64,000 nucleotides of DNA from Sunxiuqinia elliptica (GCF_900113005.1 NZ_FONW01000001.1:824996-888995), one strand, 5' to 3'; shown: positions 18,414 to 26,010, numbered from the stretch's first letter. Made by a program: numbers and translations. Notes: generated by a model not told the origin, from the sequence alone.

Positions 18414-18824
18414 ATGGATGTACACGATCCGGAAACGAGAAGTTACAATATGAGTCGGATTAAGGGGAAAGACACCAAGCCTGAAATCCTGGTTCGGAAG
18501 TACCTCTTTGCCCATGGTTTTCGCTATCGCCTGAATGTAAAAGACCTGCCGGGGAAGCCGGATATTGTACTGCCCAAATACAAAACCGTCATCTTTGTCA
18601 ATGGCTGCTTTTGGCATGGACACAAAGGATGTCGTTATTTTACCCTCCCAAAAACCAATACCGAATGGTGGCTCTGGAAAATTAAAAACACCCAAAAACG
18701 CGACAAGGAAAAAGAAATTGCGCTTAACGTTGCAGGATGGAAAGTGATTACCATCTGGGAATGTGAGTTGAAGCCAGATAATAAATTCTTAAAGAACTAT
18801 CTACTTCTATTTAAGATTAATTAG
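18414..18824 (+). CDS. vsr: Very short patch repair endonuclease (Vsr), orphan
   Basis: The 136-residue nuclease of the Vsr family nicks DNA 5' of T-G mismatches that arise by deamination of 5-methylcytosine. Key residues are present: the catalytic Asp50 in GKPDIVLP, and the segment VNGCFWHGHKGC with Cys65, Trp67, His68, His70 and Cys73, which supply the catalytic His and zinc ligands in the family, plus the later WEC. Length is full. Vsr genes normally sit beside a C5 cytosine methyltransferase gene; none is in this window. It is followed on the same strand by a small zinc-ribbon gene and an HNH endonuclease gene, suggesting a remnant or variant restriction/defence cluster. Confidence 0.93.
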   Translation: MDVHDPETRSYNMSRIKGKDTKPEILVRKYLFAHGFRYRLNVKDLPGKPDIVLPKYKTVIFVNGCFWHGHKGCRYFTLPKTNTEWWLWKIKNTQKRDKEKEIALNVAGWKVITIWECELKPDNKFLKNYLLLFKIN

Positions 18825-18924
18825 CATCTAGGTTCCAATCTACTCAGTCATTTTGTGAATAACTAAAGGAATATGTGACTCATAATCTGTTGTCAATTAT
18901 CCGATTTCAGAATACCTTAAACAA

Positions 18925-19098
18925 ATGGATTTTTTAGAAATTTATCTATTCGGTGACCAACCAACAACCTGCCCCAAATGCGGAAGCAGGACCGAAATAA
19001 TCAAAGATTTTTATGAATCACCTGAAAGGATGCAACTCCATGTTTGTTTAGAAAATAATTGTAGTTTTATGTTCGTAACTGAAGAAGACAACAACTAA
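18925..19098 (+). CDS. Small zinc-ribbon protein
   Basis: This is a 57-residue reading frame beginning MDFLEIYLFGDQ. It carries a CPKCGSR knuckle at 17-23 and a second cysteine pair, CLENNC, in the C-terminal half, consistent with a four-Cys zinc ribbon. The stop is 3 bp before the start of the HNH endonuclease gene, so the two are almost certainly co-transcribed and possibly translationally coupled. I do not know the family. Because of its position it may be an accessory or specificity factor for the HNH enzyme, which is inference. Support comes from the intact frame, the metal-binding pattern and the tight spacing. Confidence 0.65.
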   Translation: MDFLEIYLFGDQPTTCPKCGSRTEIIKDFYESPERMQLHVCLENNCSFMFVTEEDNN

Positions 19099-19101
19099 GA
19101 C

Positions 19102-19872
19102 ATGAAAAATAAACTCTGGACGCGGGAAGAACTTATTCTGGCACTCAACTTATACCTTCAAATTCCCTTTGGAAAAATCCATCACAACAATCCCGATATT
19201 ATTCACCTTGCCAAAATGCTCGATCGCACTCCGAGTTCAATATCCATGCGATTAAGTAATTTCGCCAGTGTCGATCCCTATCATCAAGAAAGAGGTGTCG
19301 GTGGATTAAAAGGGGGAATTAGACAAGTCCAACCGATTTGGGATGAGTTTATCAACAACCAAGAAGAATTGCTTTTCGAGAGTGAACGTTTATTGGCTGA
19401 ATTGGAGAGCCGAACACTGGAGCAGAAATATCCAGAATTGTCCAATTTATCTGAAAACCTGAAGGGAGAAACAAAAACACGTGAAGTTAAAACCCGTGTC
19501 AACCAAAATATATTTCGAAAAATTGTGCTTGTGAATTATAACACCCAATGTGCTGTCACAAGCATTAATATCCCTGAAATGTTGCTTGCAAGCCATATCA
19601 TTCCTTGGTCTGCGAATCAGGAAGAACGACTGAATCCCTCCAATGGGATTTGTCTTAGTGCACACTTTGATAAGGCTTTCGATAAGGGCTTAATTACTTT
19701 TGATGAAAAGTATAAGTTAGTTCTTAGTCCAAGCTTGAAAGATTACTCAACAAAGGATTACTTTTCAACTTGGTTCCAGCGTTTTGAAGGAGCAAGAATC
19801 AATATGCCTCAAAAATATCTTCCTCACCTAGATTTTATGGCATGGCACCGAGAGAATATTTACAAATATTAG
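19102..19872 (+). CDS. HNH endonuclease domain protein
   Basis: The 256-residue protein has an N-terminal region with a helix-turn-helix-like pattern (LTREELILALNLYLQIPFGKIHH in outline, then LAKMLDRTPSSISMRLSNF at about 37-55), a central helical part, and a C-terminal HNH_2-type nuclease motif. The nuclease motif (about 155-195) runs LLASHIIPWS, then LNPSNGICLSAHFDKAFD, supplying the His and Asn/His metal ligands of the beta-beta-alpha fold. Proteins of this build are commonly annotated as restriction endonucleases or defence nucleases. No methyltransferase is nearby. It is translated directly after the zinc-ribbon gene and lies 280 bp after vsr. Confidence 0.85.
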   Translation: MKNKLWTREELILALNLYLQIPFGKIHHNNPDIIHLAKMLDRTPSSISMRLSNFASVDPYHQERGVGGLKGGIRQVQPIWDEFINNQEELLFESERLLAELESRTLEQKYPELSNLSENLKGETKTREVKTRVNQNIFRKIVLVNYNTQCAVTSINIPEMLLASHIIPWSANQEERLNPSNGICLSAHFDKAFDKGLITFDEKYKLVLSPSLKDYSTKDYFSTWFQRFEGARINMPQKYLPHLDFMAWHRENIYKY

Positions 19873-19975
19873 AGATTTACAACTGATGTGACGAATAGTC
19901 CATTGATATTGATTCTCCTTTTCCCGAATTATTAAGAACCATTGATAAAGCAGTAGGCTAGGAGTATGGATTGGT

Positions 19976-20599
19976 TTACGATTTTCCGGGATTATTGGAA
20001 AAAGGGTTGAATTGATCGTTTTCCCAGTTAGCCGGATTGTTACGAATATAATTTGAGATTCGTTGGAACGATTGGTTGTTTCGGATGATGTGGTCATGAA
20101 ACCGGGATTGCCAGGCAAAATCCGAATTAATTTTACGGGCATTGATCGTGACGACCCGTTTGTATTGATTGATGATTACCCCCAGTGTGCCTGGTTTCCA
20201 TTTTTCTGATGCCGCGGCGGTTTGCCTGTTAGAGACGCCCAACTTGGGCGTCTCTAACAGGCCGCCATCAATAGCATTGGGGGCATTCATCCCGGAATTT
20301 TCATGACCGGATGTTTGATTGTTTTCCGGTTTATTGAAAATCAATATGCCGTGTACATGGTTGGGCATGATAACAAAGGCGCCTAATTCAATAAATGCAA
20401 AATGGGTGGGTATAGTCAACCAATACTGCTGCGCGATGTTGCCTGTTTCCGACAAGACCATCTTATGATTATTTGTATGTCCGAAATAGCTTACCCGATT
20501 GTGTGTGCAAATGGTTACAAAATAGGAGGCATTCGAACCATAATCCCAATTTTGCAAGCGAGCTGATGGGATGCGATATTTATGCTGAAATTTATCCAT
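19976..20599 (-). CDS. RAYT-type (REP-associated Y1) transposase
   Basis: The 207-residue protein is a single-strand DNA transposase of the Y1/HUH superfamily. It shows the HUH motif His81-Val-His83 in IMPNHVHG, a candidate nucleophile Tyr146 in VIINQYKR, and the family-typical end FAWQSRFHDHIIRN...RISNYIRNNP (162-189). RAYT enzymes act on short extragenic palindromes (REPs) and are thought to spread them. Residues 113-125 (LLETPKLGVSNR) are encoded by a 39-bp near-perfect palindrome inside the gene. The start codon at 20599 lies 62 bp from the phased motif array at 20661-20880, which may hold its target DNA. The reading frame is intact. Confidence 0.88.
   Translation of the reverse strand: MDKFQHKYRIPSARLQNWDYGSNASYFVTICTHNRVSYFGHTNNHKMVLSETGNIAQQYWLTIPTHFAFIELGAFVIMPNHVHGILIFNKPENNQTSGHENSGMNAPNAIDGGLLETPKLGVSNRQTAAASEKWKPGTLGVIINQYKRVVTINARKINSDFAWQSRFHDHIIRNNQSFQRISNYIRNNPANWENDQFNPFSNNPGKS
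20224..20262. repeat. 39-bp palindrome inside the RAYT gene
   Basis: The left arm GCCTGTTAGAGACGCCCAA (20224-20242) and right arm TTGGGCGTCTCTAACAGGC (20244-20262) are exact reverse complements around one central base. It lies within the coding sequence in a low-conservation insertion between the HUH and Tyr motifs. It looks like a REP element captured by the transposase gene. Confidence 0.9.
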
Positions 20600-20660
20600 T
20601 CCTATGGGGTATTGTTAAAATTAGAAATAAAATGAGTTCGCCTGTTTCAATCTTACCCTT

Positions 20661-20880
20661 TCCTGCAGCCTCTTTAACCGTCCTGCGCCACTTTGGGTAT
20701 TTCCTGCGGTCTTTTTTGTGATCCTGCGTAGTTTTTTTGTAATCCTGCAGCTATTTTTCTTCTCCTGCGGCTACTTTTTACTTCCCTGCAATGCAGGAAA
20801 GCCTAAAACTAGTGCAGGGAGGAGTAAAAGCACGCAGGGCGCCCCGCAGTCCTGCAGGACGCCCTGAGAGTGCGCAGGGT
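20661..20880. repeat. Helically phased array of YCCTGC motifs, in two opposed halves
   Basis: Seven YCCTGC motifs start at 20661, 20681, 20702, 20722, 20743, 20763 and 20784, so the spacing alternates 20, 21, 20, 21, 20, 21. After a centre at about 20791 the motif continues inverted (GCAGGR) at 20793, 20814, 20834, 20854 and 20874, spaced 21, 20, 20, 20. The mean period is about 20.5 bp, two turns of B-DNA. The filler between motifs is not conserved and is T-rich in the left half. The array fills the gap between the stop of the unknown gene at 20885 and the start of the RAYT gene. The period is not a multiple of three and no frame crosses it. It looks like an iteron-like protein-binding array or a REP-like target. 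Confidence 0.85.
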
Positions 20881-20884
20881 GTTA

Positions 20885-21628
20885 TTATTCAGTTACTTCA
20901 CTGCTTGCGCTGCTTTGCCTTCTGTGTAGTTTTCGCCAATACTGACTCGCATAGCCTTTTAAGCGGTGTTTGTCATTGCGGAAGGCATATTTTCCGGCTT
21001 CGCGGATTTCATCCACCAGCTCTTTCAGGTGTGTGTAAGCCTTGTCGCGAATGATTTTTGATTCGTTCGGGTCGGCTTTATCCCCATTCGCCTCGGCCAA
21101 AAGATCGGCCATTTCATCGGCACGCGTGGCCGCTACGGTAAGCTCTTCAAGGTCGAATCCAATGGCTGTTAGTGGATCGGGGTTTTCGCGGCCCAGTACA
21201 GCAATGTCGTTCAAGTCCTGAATCATATCAGCATGGCCCGAGCCATCGGTAATGGCGCTTACCCGGCTAAGCAGTGCATCATCTTTGCGATAGGCAAAGC
21301 GCATGGTTTGGAGCAGATCAGTGCGCATGGCATAGGCCAGCGGAGCTTGTACGGCCCATTCTTTTTGGGCTTCCTGTTGCGAACGATAATCTTTATTCCA
21401 GATGGATTGGGCTTCGCGAGCAGCCCCGGCACGTACGGGGAGGTCATAAATCATGGATTGGGTAATGCCGACTACCTGTAAGGTTTCTGCATCATTCAAA
21501 CTCCAGTGATAGAGGTTTTCGGCTTCCTGTAAGGCGACTTCTACAGGAATTGTGGGTTCTTGTACTTCCTCATTGGGAATCGCCTGGATGGTGGCTAATT
21601 TGGCATTGTAGTCATCAGTGTTTGCCAT
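20885..21628 (-). CDS. Conserved-looking protein of unknown function
   Basis: I do not recognise the family of this 247-residue protein. It has no signal peptide or membrane segment and appears largely alpha-helical and acidic. Notable segments are IPVEVALQEAENLYHWSLND (about 28-47), DLPVRAGAAREAQSIWNKDYRSQQ (about 61-84), and a basic C-terminus AFRNDKHRLKGYASQYWRKLHRRQ (about 215-238) that could bind nucleic acid. The ATG at 21628 is chosen over an upstream start at 21670. Its stop codon touches the last unit of the phased motif array, and the RAYT transposase gene lies on the other side on the same strand. A link between this protein and the array is worth testing, but no function can be claimed. 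Confidence 0.7.
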   Translation of the reverse strand: MANTDDYNAKLATIQAIPNEEVQEPTIPVEVALQEAENLYHWSLNDAETLQVVGITQSMIYDLPVRAGAAREAQSIWNKDYRSQQEAQKEWAVQAPLAYAMRTDLLQTMRFAYRKDDALLSRVSAITDGSGHADMIQDLNDIAVLGRENPDPLTAIGFDLEELTVAATRADEMADLLAEANGDKADPNESKIIRDKAYTHLKELVDEIREAGKYAFRNDKHRLKGYASQYWRKLHRRQSSASSEVTE

Positions 21629-22130
21629 TTTTCTTAAGTTTACGTTGTTAATACATTTTGTAATTGACATTTTGGGCCGCCTAAAGCTTCGTACGGCATG
21701 GGTGGCCCTTTTTTATGCAGCGGCACTTCGACCGGTGTACCTGCTTCCGCGAAAGCAAGTGGGCAGCTCGTTGGGCTGTTTCCCGGAACAAGGATTTCAT
21801 ACGGCAGAAAATACATCCTTTGCTTGTGGGAATGAATCACGCGTTTAATGGTGATACAATTATGATAGTCAAGTTATTAAATGAAATGATTGAAGTCAAT
21901 AAAAAACACAACTGTTTGATGAACAAGCCATTTTTATGAGAGAAGTGGCTGGTTGAGCCAACGAATGAAAATATATCGTTAATTAGGAGCAGCTAAAAAG
22001 ATCATTTTTAAGACCACCAACGGACAAAAAAAGGGGATTGAAGTGATTTTTTGCGGGAATTTTGGCTTGAAGAGGGTTCAATGAGAAAATTTGTTGTAAG
22101 AGGTATCACAGAAAAGATAAACTCACCCCA
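21629..22130. other. Intergenic region, no gene seen
   Basis: About 500 bp without a credible gene. A GC-rich hairpin ending in TTTTTT (about 21669-21715, plus strand) looks like a terminator but no plus-strand gene precedes it. From about 22040 the sequence matches the tail of the longer repeat (type B) that continues in the array to the right. Confidence 0.5.
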
Positions 22131-22221
22131 GAGTCTCATTCAATCCTGTCGGATTTCACCGACTCATCCCCTCTCTTCCGGAAGAGCGAGGCAAAGTGCG
22201 TGCAACGAGCTTGGGGAGAGT
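22131..22221. repeat. Type A structured repeat, copy 1
   Basis: An element of about 100 bp bounded by ACTCACCCCAGAG on the left and CTTGGGGAGAGT on the right; the right end read in reverse is ACTCTCCCCAAG, so the ends form imperfect inverted repeats. The middle carries a CCCCTCTCTTC/GAAGAG stem, with the right arm degraded in this copy. Confidence 0.85.
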
Positions 22222-22243
22222 CTGTAAAACTATTAATTCGGAT

Positions 22244-22500
22244 TGTGTTTGAGCCATTTATCAAATCGATTTGTTTTAATGATCCCATACGCTTTTAACC
22301 ACCTCGTCACCGATTAATCGGTGCCACTCCTCCTTGAAAAGGAGGAGAAACGGCAAACTGCTTTTGATTATTATATCGATGGTGTCAATTCAGTTTGTGT
22401 GGCGTTGGCACGTCAAAGTAATCTGATCAGGCAAGGCGCGAATGATTTTAGCAGGAATTTTGGCTTGAAGAAAGATTAATGAGAAGACTAGTTGCAAGAG
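22244..22500. repeat. Type B repeat, copy 1
   Basis: A longer repeat of about 250 bp beginning GTTTGAGCCATTTATCAAAT. It contains the palindrome CACCGATTAATCGGTG (22308-22323) and, 3 bp later, a CTCCTCC/GGAGGAG hairpin. It recurs at about 22813 and 23220. No coding role is credible despite short open frames. Confidence 0.8.
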
Positions 22501-22513
22501 GTCTCGCAGATAA

Positions 22514-22614
22514 ACTCACCCCAGAGTCGTTTCCAATCCTGTCGGATTTCACCGACTCATCCCCTCTCTTCCGGAAGAGCGAGACAAAGTGCGTGCAACA
22601 TGCTTGGGGAGAGT
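22514..22614. repeat. Type A structured repeat, copy 2
   Basis: Same ends and internal CCCTCTCTTCCGG/GAAGAG stem as the other type A copies; the right arm is partly degraded. Confidence 0.85.
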
Positions 22615-22692
22615 TTGTAATATGAGTAATTTGGAATGTAGTTGAATTATCTATCAAATCGATTTTCTATTAATACTCGTTCATTTTAATTG

Positions 22693-22793
22693 ACTCACCC
22701 CAGAGTCATGCTCAATCCTTTCGGATTTCACTGACTCTTCCCCTCTCTACCAGTAGAGAGGGGCAAAGTGAGCGTAGCGAACTTGGGGAGAGT
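22693..22793. repeat. Type A structured repeat, copy 3 (compensated stem)
   Basis: The stem reads CCCCTCTCTAC/GTAGAGAGGGG rather than CCCCTCTCTTC/GAAGAGAGGGG, so a T-A pair has become A-T with both arms changed together. This supports selection on the folded form. Confidence 0.85.
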
Positions 22794-22812
22794 CAGTAAT
22801 GTCAGCAAAATT

Positions 22813-23089
22813 GAATGTGTTTGAGCCATTTATCAAATCGATTTGTTTTAATGATCCTATACGCTTTTAACCACCTCGTCACCGATCAATCGGTGCCACT
22901 CCTCCTCGAAAAGGAGGAGAAACAGCAAACTGCTTTTGATTATTATATCGATGGTGTCAATTCAGTTTGTGTGGCGTTGGCACGTCAAAGTAATCTGATC
23001 GGGCAAGGCGCGAATGATTTTTGCGGGAATTTTGGCTAAAAGAGGGTTCAATGAGAAAATTTGTTGCAACAGGTATCACAGAAAAGGTA
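22813..23089. repeat. Type B repeat, copy 2
   Basis: Nearly identical to copy 1 across the palindrome, the CTCCTCC hairpin and the GTGTGGCGTTGGCACG segment. With type A copy 4 it forms a unit of about 394 bp that is tandemly repeated next to it. Confidence 0.8.
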
Positions 23090-23188
23090 ACTCACCCCAG
23101 AGTCATGTTCAATCCTGTCTGATTTCACCAACTCATCCCCTCTCTTCCAGAAGAGTGGTAAAGCACGTGCAACGTGCTTGGGGAGAGT
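23090..23188. repeat. Type A structured repeat, copy 4
   Basis: The left arm CCCCTCTCTTC is followed by CAGAAGAGTGG, a degraded right arm. It lies in the tandem B-A unit. Confidence 0.8.
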
Positions 23189-23219
23189 CTGTAATATGAG
23201 CAAGATGGAATGTAGTTGG

Positions 23220-23483
23220 ATCGTTTCTCAAAGCGATTTATTTTAATGATCCATACGTTTTTAACCACCTCGACACCGATCAATTGGTGCCACTCCTCCT
23301 CGAAAAGGAGGAGAAACGGCAAACTGCTTTTGATTATTATATCGATGGTGTCAATTCAGTTTGTGTGGCGTTGGCACGTCAAAGTAATCTGATCGGGCAA
23401 GGCGCGAATGATTTTTGCGGGAATTTTGGCTAAAAGAGGGTTCAATGAGAAAATTTGTTGCAACAGGTATCACAGAAAAGGTA
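23220..23483. repeat. Type B repeat, copy 3
   Basis: From about 23320 onward this is nearly identical to the matching part of copy 2, offset by 394 bp, pointing to a recent tandem duplication. The first 30 bp are diverged. Confidence 0.8.
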
Positions 23484-23584
23484 ACTCACCCCAGAGTCAT
23501 GTTCAATCCTGTCTGATTTCACCAACTCATCCCCTCTCTTCCAGAAGAGCGAGACAAAGCGCGTGCAACGTGCTTGGGGAGAGT
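23484..23584. repeat. Type A structured repeat, copy 5
   Basis: Nearly identical to copy 4 in its left half. It ends 59 bp before the start of the DUF559 endonuclease gene. Confidence 0.85.
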
Positions 23585-23643
23585 TTGTAAAACTTTCAAA
23601 TATTCTTCAAGTTGTTGTAAATTAGTGTGTCAATCCAACTGTT

Positions 23644-24009
23644 ATGAGTGATCAGTCACCAATAGGAAGAGCGCGGCGTTTGCGTCAAAATATGACTCGT
23701 GAAGAAACCAAACTCTGGGGATGGCTTCGTGCTCGGAGGTTTCACGGCTATAAATTTCTTCGGCAACACCCGATTATTTATCAACCAGACAATAAGCATC
23801 CACAATTTTTCATTGCTGATTTCTATTGTGCATCGAAAAAGCTGGTCATTGAAGTTGATGGAAAGATTCACGACTTTCAGAAAGAGGATGACCAACATCG
23901 TGATGATATTTTAAAAGGTCTCGGCTTACGGGTTTTGAGGATTAGAAATGATGAGCTCAAGGATGTCGTTAACGTTCTCGACAAAATAAAGTCAGTGCTT
24001 GATTCGTGA
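23644..24009 (+). CDS. DUF559 (Vsr-like) endonuclease-domain protein
   Basis: The 121-residue protein has the DUF559 pattern: RARRLRQNMTREETKLWGWLRARRF at the N-terminus, then the nuclease core FIADFYCASKKLVIEVDG (57-73) with Asp59 and Glu70 as likely PD-(D/E)xK-type metal ligands, then VLRIRNDE near 97-104. The fold is related to Vsr and restriction endonucleases, and biochemical roles are largely unproven. The gene sits between type A repeat copies 5 and 6. In my recollection DUF559 genes in Bacteroidota often lie beside such repeats. This suggests that the nuclease helps the repeats move or be copied, or that the gene itself is part of a mobile unit. The frame is intact. Confidence 0.9.
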   Translation: MSDQSPIGRARRLRQNMTREETKLWGWLRARRFHGYKFLRQHPIIYQPDNKHPQFFIADFYCASKKLVIEVDGKIHDFQKEDDQHRDDILKGLGLRVLRIRNDELKDVVNVLDKIKSVLDS

Positions 24010-24038
24010 TTCTTTACAATTGGCTTCTCAGAAAAGGA

Positions 24039-24139
24039 ACTCACCCCAGAGTTGTTTTCAATCCTATCGGATTTCACCGACTCATCCCCTCTCTTCTGGA
24101 AGAGAGGGGCAAAGCAAGCGTAGCGTGCTTGGGGAGAGT
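24039..24139. repeat. Type A structured repeat, copy 6
   Basis: It has the complete stem CCCCTCTCTTC/GAAGAGAGGGG with a TG loop and both end motifs. It starts 29 bp after the DUF559 stop codon, so copies 5 and 6 bracket that gene in direct orientation. Confidence 0.9.
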
Positions 24140-24348
24140 CAGAAATACCATATTACTCTTCTTGCCCCATCTCGCGTGGTCAATTTCAGCTTCTTTGCCT
24201 TGTTTTTTATTCCGCAAGCTTAACTTTTTGTTGATGCAGAGCTTAGGTAGCGGTAATCTTTTTCGATTTTGTTTTGTTAATTTAGACGAGCCTTAACAGG
24301 CTGATTAGTTATTGTATAACCTGCACTTGTGCACAAAACCACTTAACC

Positions 24349-25929
24349 GTGAAAAGAATTATTTTGCTGGCCCTGCTGGGCCTTTTTTCAAGTTATTCTG
24401 TGTATTCCCGCACTCAGTCGGTGGTTCGGGGTGTTGTCTACGAAGACAGCAATCAAAACAACAAAAAGGATCGTAAAGAAAAAGGAATTGCCGGTGTGGC
24501 GGTTTCCAATGGTGTTGCGGTCGTTGAAACTAACGAACGTGGCGAGTATACGCTTCCGCTGGCCGACGACCAGATTATTTTCGTGATTAAACCTTCAGGT
24601 TACACCCTTCCGGTGAATGAATACAACCTGCCTCAGTTTTACTACATCCACAAGCCCAATGGCTCGCCCGAGTTGAAGTATGAAGGCACTGCCCCAACAG
24701 GAGATCTCCCTCGTTCGGTTGATTTTGGCTTGTATGCGGATGACGATCAGAGCCAGTTTCGCATGCTGGTCTTTGGCGACCCGCAACCCTACAACATGAA
24801 CCAGATCGATTTCTTCTCGCGCGGCATTGTTGAGGAGTTGAAAGGGATCGACAATGTGGCTTTTGGTTTGAGTCTGGGTGACCTGGTAGGCGATAATCTT
24901 GATCTGTTTCAACCTTATAAAGAAGCAGTGCAGCCCATTGGCGTTCCTTGGTACAATGTGATGGGGAATCACGATATGAACTACGATGGGGAGGAAGATC
25001 ACCTGACGGATGAGTCGTTTGAAAAGCATTTCGGGCCGGCCAACTACTCGTTTAATCATGGTAAGGTGCACTTCATTGTGCTGGATGATATCCTGTATCC
25101 GGATCCGCGCGATGGAAAAGGCTACTGGGGCGGATTTCGTGAAGATCAGCTGCAGTTTGTGGAGAACGACCTTCGCCTCGTGCCCAAGGATTACCTGGTG
25201 GTGCTGGCTTTCCACATTCCTATTAGCGAGCCAGCGGGTGACCCCTACCGCGATGCTGATCGCGAACGCTTGTTTGAGCTGCTGAAAGATTTCCCATACA
25301 CCCTGTCCTTGTCGGCACATACCCATTTGCAGCGTCAGGATTTGTTTGACGAGAAGGCCGGTTGGCAGCAGGATGGTTTTCACCATCACTACAATGTGGG
25401 AACCACTTCGGGCGATTGGTACAGTGGTCGTTTAAATGAAAATGGTGTGCCTTATTCCACCATGCGTGATGGTACTCCTAAGGGCTATGCCTACCTGAAC
25501 TTTGATAACAACCAATATCGCATCAATTACAAGGTGGCTGGTCGTTCGGACGATTACCAGTTCGAGATTTATGCCCCCAAAGTGGTGGAGCAGAACAAGG
25601 GAACTTCAGCCGGTATTTTTGCCAATTTCTTTATGGGGAGTGAGCGCGACTCGGTGTTTTACCGGGTGGATGATGGCCCTTGGGTGCAAATGCATCGGGT
25701 GAATGATTCTGATCCATCCTACTTGCATGTACTGCATGAGTATGATTTTACGGAAGAGCTGTTGGATGGACGTCGTCCGTCGAATGCGGTGGACTGTACC
25801 CACCTGTGGCGCGGACGGATCCCAACCGACCTGGAAGTGGGGGAGCATACCATTGAAATTAAAGCAACCGACCTGATGGGCCAAACGCATACCCAGACCA
25901 GTACCTATCGGATTGCGACTAAAGAATAG
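24349..25929 (+). CDS. Secreted calcineurin-like metallophosphoesterase
   Basis: The 526-residue protein starts with a signal peptide (about 1-20). An N-terminal beta-sandwich (about 25-125, VVRGVVYEDSNQNNKKDRKEKG) resembles the MetallophosN/SdrD-like module. The metallophosphoesterase core (about 138-345) shows the metal-site motifs FGDPQ, SLGDLVGD, MGNHD, LAFHIP and SAHTH in the right order. A C-terminal beta domain (MetallophosC-like, about 360-520) closes the protein. This three-part build is common in Bacteroidota and is thought to act on phosphoesters in the periplasm or outside; the substrate is unknown. The coding sequence is richer in G+C than the repeat region to its left. It is monocistronic. 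Confidence 0.92.
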   Translation: MKRIILLALLGLFSSYSVYSRTQSVVRGVVYEDSNQNNKKDRKEKGIAGVAVSNGVAVVETNERGEYTLPLADDQIIFVIKPSGYTLPVNEYNLPQFYYIHKPNGSPELKYEGTAPTGDLPRSVDFGLYADDDQSQFRMLVFGDPQPYNMNQIDFFSRGIVEELKGIDNVAFGLSLGDLVGDNLDLFQPYKEAVQPIGVPWYNVMGNHDMNYDGEEDHLTDESFEKHFGPANYSFNHGKVHFIVLDDILYPDPRDGKGYWGGFREDQLQFVENDLRLVPKDYLVVLAFHIPISEPAGDPYRDADRERLFELLKDFPYTLSLSAHTHLQRQDLFDEKAGWQQDGFHHHYNVGTTSGDWYSGRLNENGVPYSTMRDGTPKGYAYLNFDNNQYRINYKVAGRSDDYQFEIYAPKVVEQNKGTSAGIFANFFMGSERDSVFYRVDDGPWVQMHRVNDSDPSYLHVLHEYDFTEELLDGRRPSNAVDCTHLWRGRIPTDLEVGEHTIEIKATDLMGQTHTQTSTYRIATKE

Positions 25930-26010
25930 GAGGACGGAAATCGGAGAAGGGAAACAGGAGATCGAATGGACCATTTGGAGAAAGCAATACCTTCAATACA
26001 TTGCTTAATG

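Noticed and set aside
20661..20880. Phased array as a CRISPR or as a coding repeat
   Set aside because: The motif is 6 bp with a 20-21 bp step and an internal inversion, unlike CRISPR. The step is not a multiple of three and no frame spans the array.
21669..21715. Terminator-like hairpin on the plus strand
   Set aside because: The GC-rich stem with TTTTTT looks like a terminator, but no plus-strand gene precedes it, so I did not list it as a functional terminator.
22040..24200. Possible CRISPR array or series of short genes in the repeat cluster
   Set aside because: The repeats are about 100 and 250 bp, spaced irregularly, and have hairpin structure and inverted ends; there are no short equal spacers and no cas genes. 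Small open frames, including one repeated almost exactly at 23014-23199 and 23408-23590, result from the repeated DNA.
24595..25389. Minus-strand reading frame of 264 codons inside the phosphoesterase gene
   Set aside because: It is antisense to a gene with all metal-site motifs in order; the composition is that of a shadow frame.
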